Below are positions 61,652 to 64,000 of a DNA stretch of 64,000 nt, piece after piece. Every line of letters starts with the position of its first letter. Within the stretch, counting starts at the first letter, position 1. The notes beneath the pieces are model-generated. The model was not told the origin of the DNA. It saw only the letters and a program-made list of their open reading frames with translations, and did not search any database. Position numbers and translations under genes: made by a program. Origin of the DNA: Jezberella montanilacus (GTDB taxonomy: Bacteria > Pseudomonadota > Gammaproteobacteria > Burkholderiales > Burkholderiaceae_B); assembly GCF_003003055.1 (NCBI RefSeq), contig NZ_PVTV01000016.1, forward strand, positions 124,001 to 188,000, written 5' to 3'.

Positions 61652-62356
61652 ATGACTTGGTCGATTTTGGCAAGAGATGAGCAAGGTCATTTCGGTGTGG
61701 CGATTGCAAGTAAATTTTTTGCAGTTGGATCGCTCTGCGTTAACACCCGTCGACAGGTGGCCGCGCTCTCGACACAGGCGCTGATGAATCCGTTATACGG
61801 GCCCGCTGGACTTGATCTGATTTCGAATCAAGTCCCAGCTTCTGAGGCTATTCAACAGTTGATTGCTGCGGATGAAGGGCGTGAGCAGCGCCAAGTGCAT
61901 ATTTTGCCGGTGAGAGGTCCTGCAGCGGCGCACACTGGAGCCGAATGTATTGACTGGTGTGGGCACCTGATCGGTGAAAATTTCAGCGTCGCTGGCAATA
62001 TGTTGGCAGGTCCTCAAGTCCTTGAGCAGACGGCTCAGGCCTTTCAGGATCTGAGTGGCCGGCCACTGGGTGAGCGTTTGCTGGCCGCGCTGGATGCGGG
62101 TCAAGCCGCTGGAGGCGATAAACGCGGCAAGCAATCGGCCGCGTTAAAACTGCATTTCGACGAAGATTATCCGCAACTTGATTTGCGCGTAGATGATCAC
62201 GAAGAGCCTTTCGTTGAACTCAGGCGTTTGTATGAAAAAAGTCTCGAACGGTTTCAGGGTTTTCTAGAATGTTTGCCAGGGCGCGGCCGGTATTCAGGTC
62301 TGATTGTCAGAGCTGAGATCGAAGCGCATATCCAACAGTTTCATCAGCGAAAATAA
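61652..62356 (+). CDS. DUF1028 family protein
   Basis: A 234-residue protein of the DUF1028 family, which has an Ntn-hydrolase-like fold. It begins TWSILARDEQGHFGVAIASKFFAVGSLC and has GPAGLDLISNQVPASEAIQQLI, then FSVAGNMLAGPQVLEQTAQAF. The segment GDKRGKQSAALKLHF near residue 150 is typical. The mature nucleophile is not apparent because no processing site is seen. The start has AAAGGTGG upstream. Its partner is unknown. Confidence 0.86.
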   Translation: MTWSILARDEQGHFGVAIASKFFAVGSLCVNTRRQVAALSTQALMNPLYGPAGLDLISNQVPASEAIQQLIAADEGREQRQVHILPVRGPAAAHTGAECIDWCGHLIGENFSVAGNMLAGPQVLEQTAQAFQDLSGRPLGERLLAALDAGQAAGGDKRGKQSAALKLHFDEDYPQLDLRVDDHEEPFVELRRLYEKSLERFQGFLECLPGRGRYSGLIVRAEIEAHIQQFHQRK

Positions 62357-62409
62357 CGCATTGTGTATATAATCAAACAATAATTAATTGATAGTGTGGG
62401 GGGGAATCC

Positions 62410-63705
62410 ATGGTCGTGCCTCAGCAAGTATTACTTCGTGACGCCATGCGGCGTCTGAACATGACCCGCGATGTGTTTGCCGACAGAATTGGCTGCCGTC
62501 GTCGTACACTGGACAGTTGGTTGTTGCCTGATGAATCCAGTGAATATCGCGCTACACCTGAGGTGGTTCGCAGGTTTGTTGCTGAGATATTGTCGAATCA
62601 TCCTGATGCGAATGAATATACACAAAGCGCATATTCTGAGGTTGCCCATATCGGTGGTCATGGTGGTCGTATCAACCATCTGTTGTCGGTCGATCAGTTC
62701 ACCCGTGACTCGGTTGAAGAACTTTTTGTTTTGGCTGATGTGATGCAACCGATCGCGAGGCGACAAAAAGTCACTCGTGTGCTCGAAGGCGCAGTGCTGG
62801 CCAATCTGTTTTTTGAAGCAAGCACCCGCACGCGCATCAGTTTTGGTGCCGCGTTTTGCCGCTTGGGTGGTTCGGTTTGCGACACCACCGGTTTCACTTT
62901 TTCGTCGATGGCCAAAGGTGAGTCCATTTACGATACCAGTCGTGTTGTCAGTGGTTATGTTGACGCCATCGTTGTCAGACATCCTGAAAAAGGATCTGTC
63001 GCAGAATTTGCTCGTGCGACCAATATCCCGGTGGTCAACGGAGGTGATGGCCCAGGTGAACATCCTAGTCAGGCCTTGCTCGATCTGTATACCATTCAGA
63101 GAGAATTTTCTGGGCTGGGTAAGTTGATCGACGGTGCTCACATCGCAATGGTCGGGGATTTGAAGTACGGCCGCACCGTGCACTCGTTGATTAAATTGCT
63201 CTCGCTTTACCGCGGACTGAAATTCACACTGATTTCGCCAACCGCACTTGAGATGCCCGCTGAGATCGTGGAAGTCGTGAGCCGCAATGGCCACGTTGTC
63301 GAACTCAGCAATTCTCCGGCGCGATCACTAGCGGACGCTGATATTTTGTATGCGACGCGAATCCAGAAAGAGCGATTTACTGAAGAGGCGATCGACGGCT
63401 ACGGTACAGATTTTGAGGTTAATCAAAAGCTGGTGAACACCGCCTGTAAAAAAGATGTGGTGATCATGCACCCCTTGCCTCGGGATAGCCGACCTGAGTC
63501 ACATGATCTAAGTACGGACCTGAACGCTGATTCGAGATTGGCTATCTTCAGGCAAACTGACAATGGCATACCTGTCAGGATGGCAATTTTCGCCAAATTG
63601 CTGGGTGTGGATAAGCTGGTTCAGCGATCAATGAAGGATGTCACTTGGGTTACGCCAGCAAATATCGGGCCGGATGATTCGTTGCCAGATGTTGATGAAA
63701 GTTAA
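62410..63705 (+). CDS. pyrB: Aspartate carbamoyltransferase with HTH-like N-terminal extension
   Basis: A 431-residue protein, longer than the usual 305-320 of PyrB. Residues 76-430 form the catalytic chain: FFEASTRTRISFGAA (carbamoyl phosphate site), GEHPSQALLDLYTI, MVGDLKYGRTVHSL and MHPLPRDS. Residues 1-60 (MVVPQQVLLRDAMRRLNMTRDVFADRIGCRRRTLDSWLLP, read in pieces) look like a helix-turn-helix domain. This may make the enzyme a regulator as well. GGGGGG upstream of the ATG acts as ribosome site. Confidence 0.9.
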   Translation: MVVPQQVLLRDAMRRLNMTRDVFADRIGCRRRTLDSWLLPDESSEYRATPEVVRRFVAEILSNHPDANEYTQSAYSEVAHIGGHGGRINHLLSVDQFTRDSVEELFVLADVMQPIARRQKVTRVLEGAVLANLFFEASTRTRISFGAAFCRLGGSVCDTTGFTFSSMAKGESIYDTSRVVSGYVDAIVVRHPEKGSVAEFARATNIPVVNGGDGPGEHPSQALLDLYTIQREFSGLGKLIDGAHIAMVGDLKYGRTVHSLIKLLSLYRGLKFTLISPTALEMPAEIVEVVSRNGHVVELSNSPARSLADADILYATRIQKERFTEEAIDGYGTDFEVNQKLVNTACKKDVVIMHPLPRDSRPESHDLSTDLNADSRLAIFRQTDNGIPVRMAIFAKLLGVDKLVQRSMKDVTWVTPANIGPDDSLPDVDES

Positions 63706-63761
63706 GTCACGAAACGTGTGCCGAAACCGAAGCTGGACATGACCGATAACGTGGCATTTGC

Positions 63762-64000
63762 TTAGCTGGTGGCTGAATCACGCGGTAAATCCGGTTTTTT
63801 CGCTAACAGAAACAAGAGTGATCCCGCTGCTGCCATGAGTGCAAGTACGGTAAAGCCTAGTTGGTAGTTACCCGTCGCATCACCCAGCGCACCTGCCACA
63901 AGCGGGCCTGCGAACTGACCCATTGCGGCAATAATCCCCGAGATCCCCAAGATCTGACCAATCGATTGGCGACCAAAATAGTCAGCACGCAACGCTTGCA
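63762..64000 (-). CDS. MFS transporter, C-terminal end (partial)
   Basis: The last 78 codons of a minus-strand gene that enters from beyond the window edge. It reads ALRADYFGRQSIGQILGISG, a typical loop and helix of MFS carriers, then LGFTVLALMAAAGSLLFLLA as the last helix, and ends DSATS. The ORF start at 63992 is an internal TTG and not the true start. The substrate cannot be told. Confidence 0.8.
   Translation of the reverse strand, partial: QALRADYFGRQSIGQILGISGIIAAMGQFAGPLVAGALGDATGNYQLGFTVLALMAAAGSLLFLLAKKPDLPRDSATS

Noticed and set aside
62431-63294. Antisense frame of 287 codons inside pyrB
   Set aside because: The product shows no family features, while the plus strand is a full carbamoyltransferase.

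Overview
The window reads as chromosome of a betaproteobacterium, order Burkholderiales, most likely Alcaligenaceae-like. Signs are the gene order argC-erpA-anmK-M23 peptidase-tyrS, several Bug-type (tripartite tricarboxylate) binding proteins, a DUF4936 gene and Liv-type transporters. No transposase, integrase, rRNA or CRISPR array was seen. One tRNA gene, tRNA-Ser(GGA), is present.

Region 1 (1-8.3 kb) is housekeeping: the argC end, erpA behind a good type 1 IscR site, anmK, an M23 peptidase, tyrS, glyA, nrdR, ribD and ribE. Region 2 (8.5-29.4 kb) is a long run of sulfur genes starting just after the tRNA. It holds ssuE with a hairpin over its ribosome binding site, an ssu sulfonate operon with two binding proteins, a DszA/NtaA-type monooxygenase, and a Bug protein. 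Next comes a family 2A encapsulin operon: rhodanese, serine acetyltransferase, shell protein, cysteine desulfurase cargo with an N-terminal targeting extension, and a small hydrolase, followed by a strong terminator. A CysB-like LysR gene lies upstream. Then follows a visibly GC-richer block (23.07-29.42 kb) with a truncated sialidase-like gene, a thioredoxin-like protein, two sulfate-binding proteins, CysT, CysW, CysA and an ArsR regulator with cysteines placed like those of persulfide sensors. Together these genes would import sulfate and sulfonates, release sulfur, make O-acetylserine, and move cysteine sulfur into a protein shell.

Region 3 (29.4-34 kb) holds a non-coding stretch, a carboxymuconolactone decarboxylase-like protein, a Doc-type toxin-antitoxin pair and an adenylate cyclase; a degenerate repeat flanks the first three. 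Region 4 (34.2-39.2 kb) has an unusual DsbB with DUF5993 and a compact operon: YHS protein, DoxX-like protein, lipoprotein hydrolase, DedA protein, ATP-grasp enzyme and DinB-like protein. Region 5 (39.3-48.4 kb) is a TetR-controlled operon for CoA-dependent breakdown of an unknown acid, with its own Liv-type importer.

Region 6 (48.4-64 kb) is mixed: an alanine-rich coiled-coil protein, a small HTH-like protein, tandem Bug proteins, a DUF4143 ATPase, a second M23 peptidase, a hydroxyacid dehydrogenase beside a double-domain methylglyoxal synthase, two tandem TPR/glycosyltransferase-like proteins, an aminotransferase, a DUF1028 protein, an aspartate carbamoyltransferase with an HTH-like N-terminus, and the end of an MFS transporter. 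The encapsulin operon and the double methylglyoxal synthase are the most interesting items.
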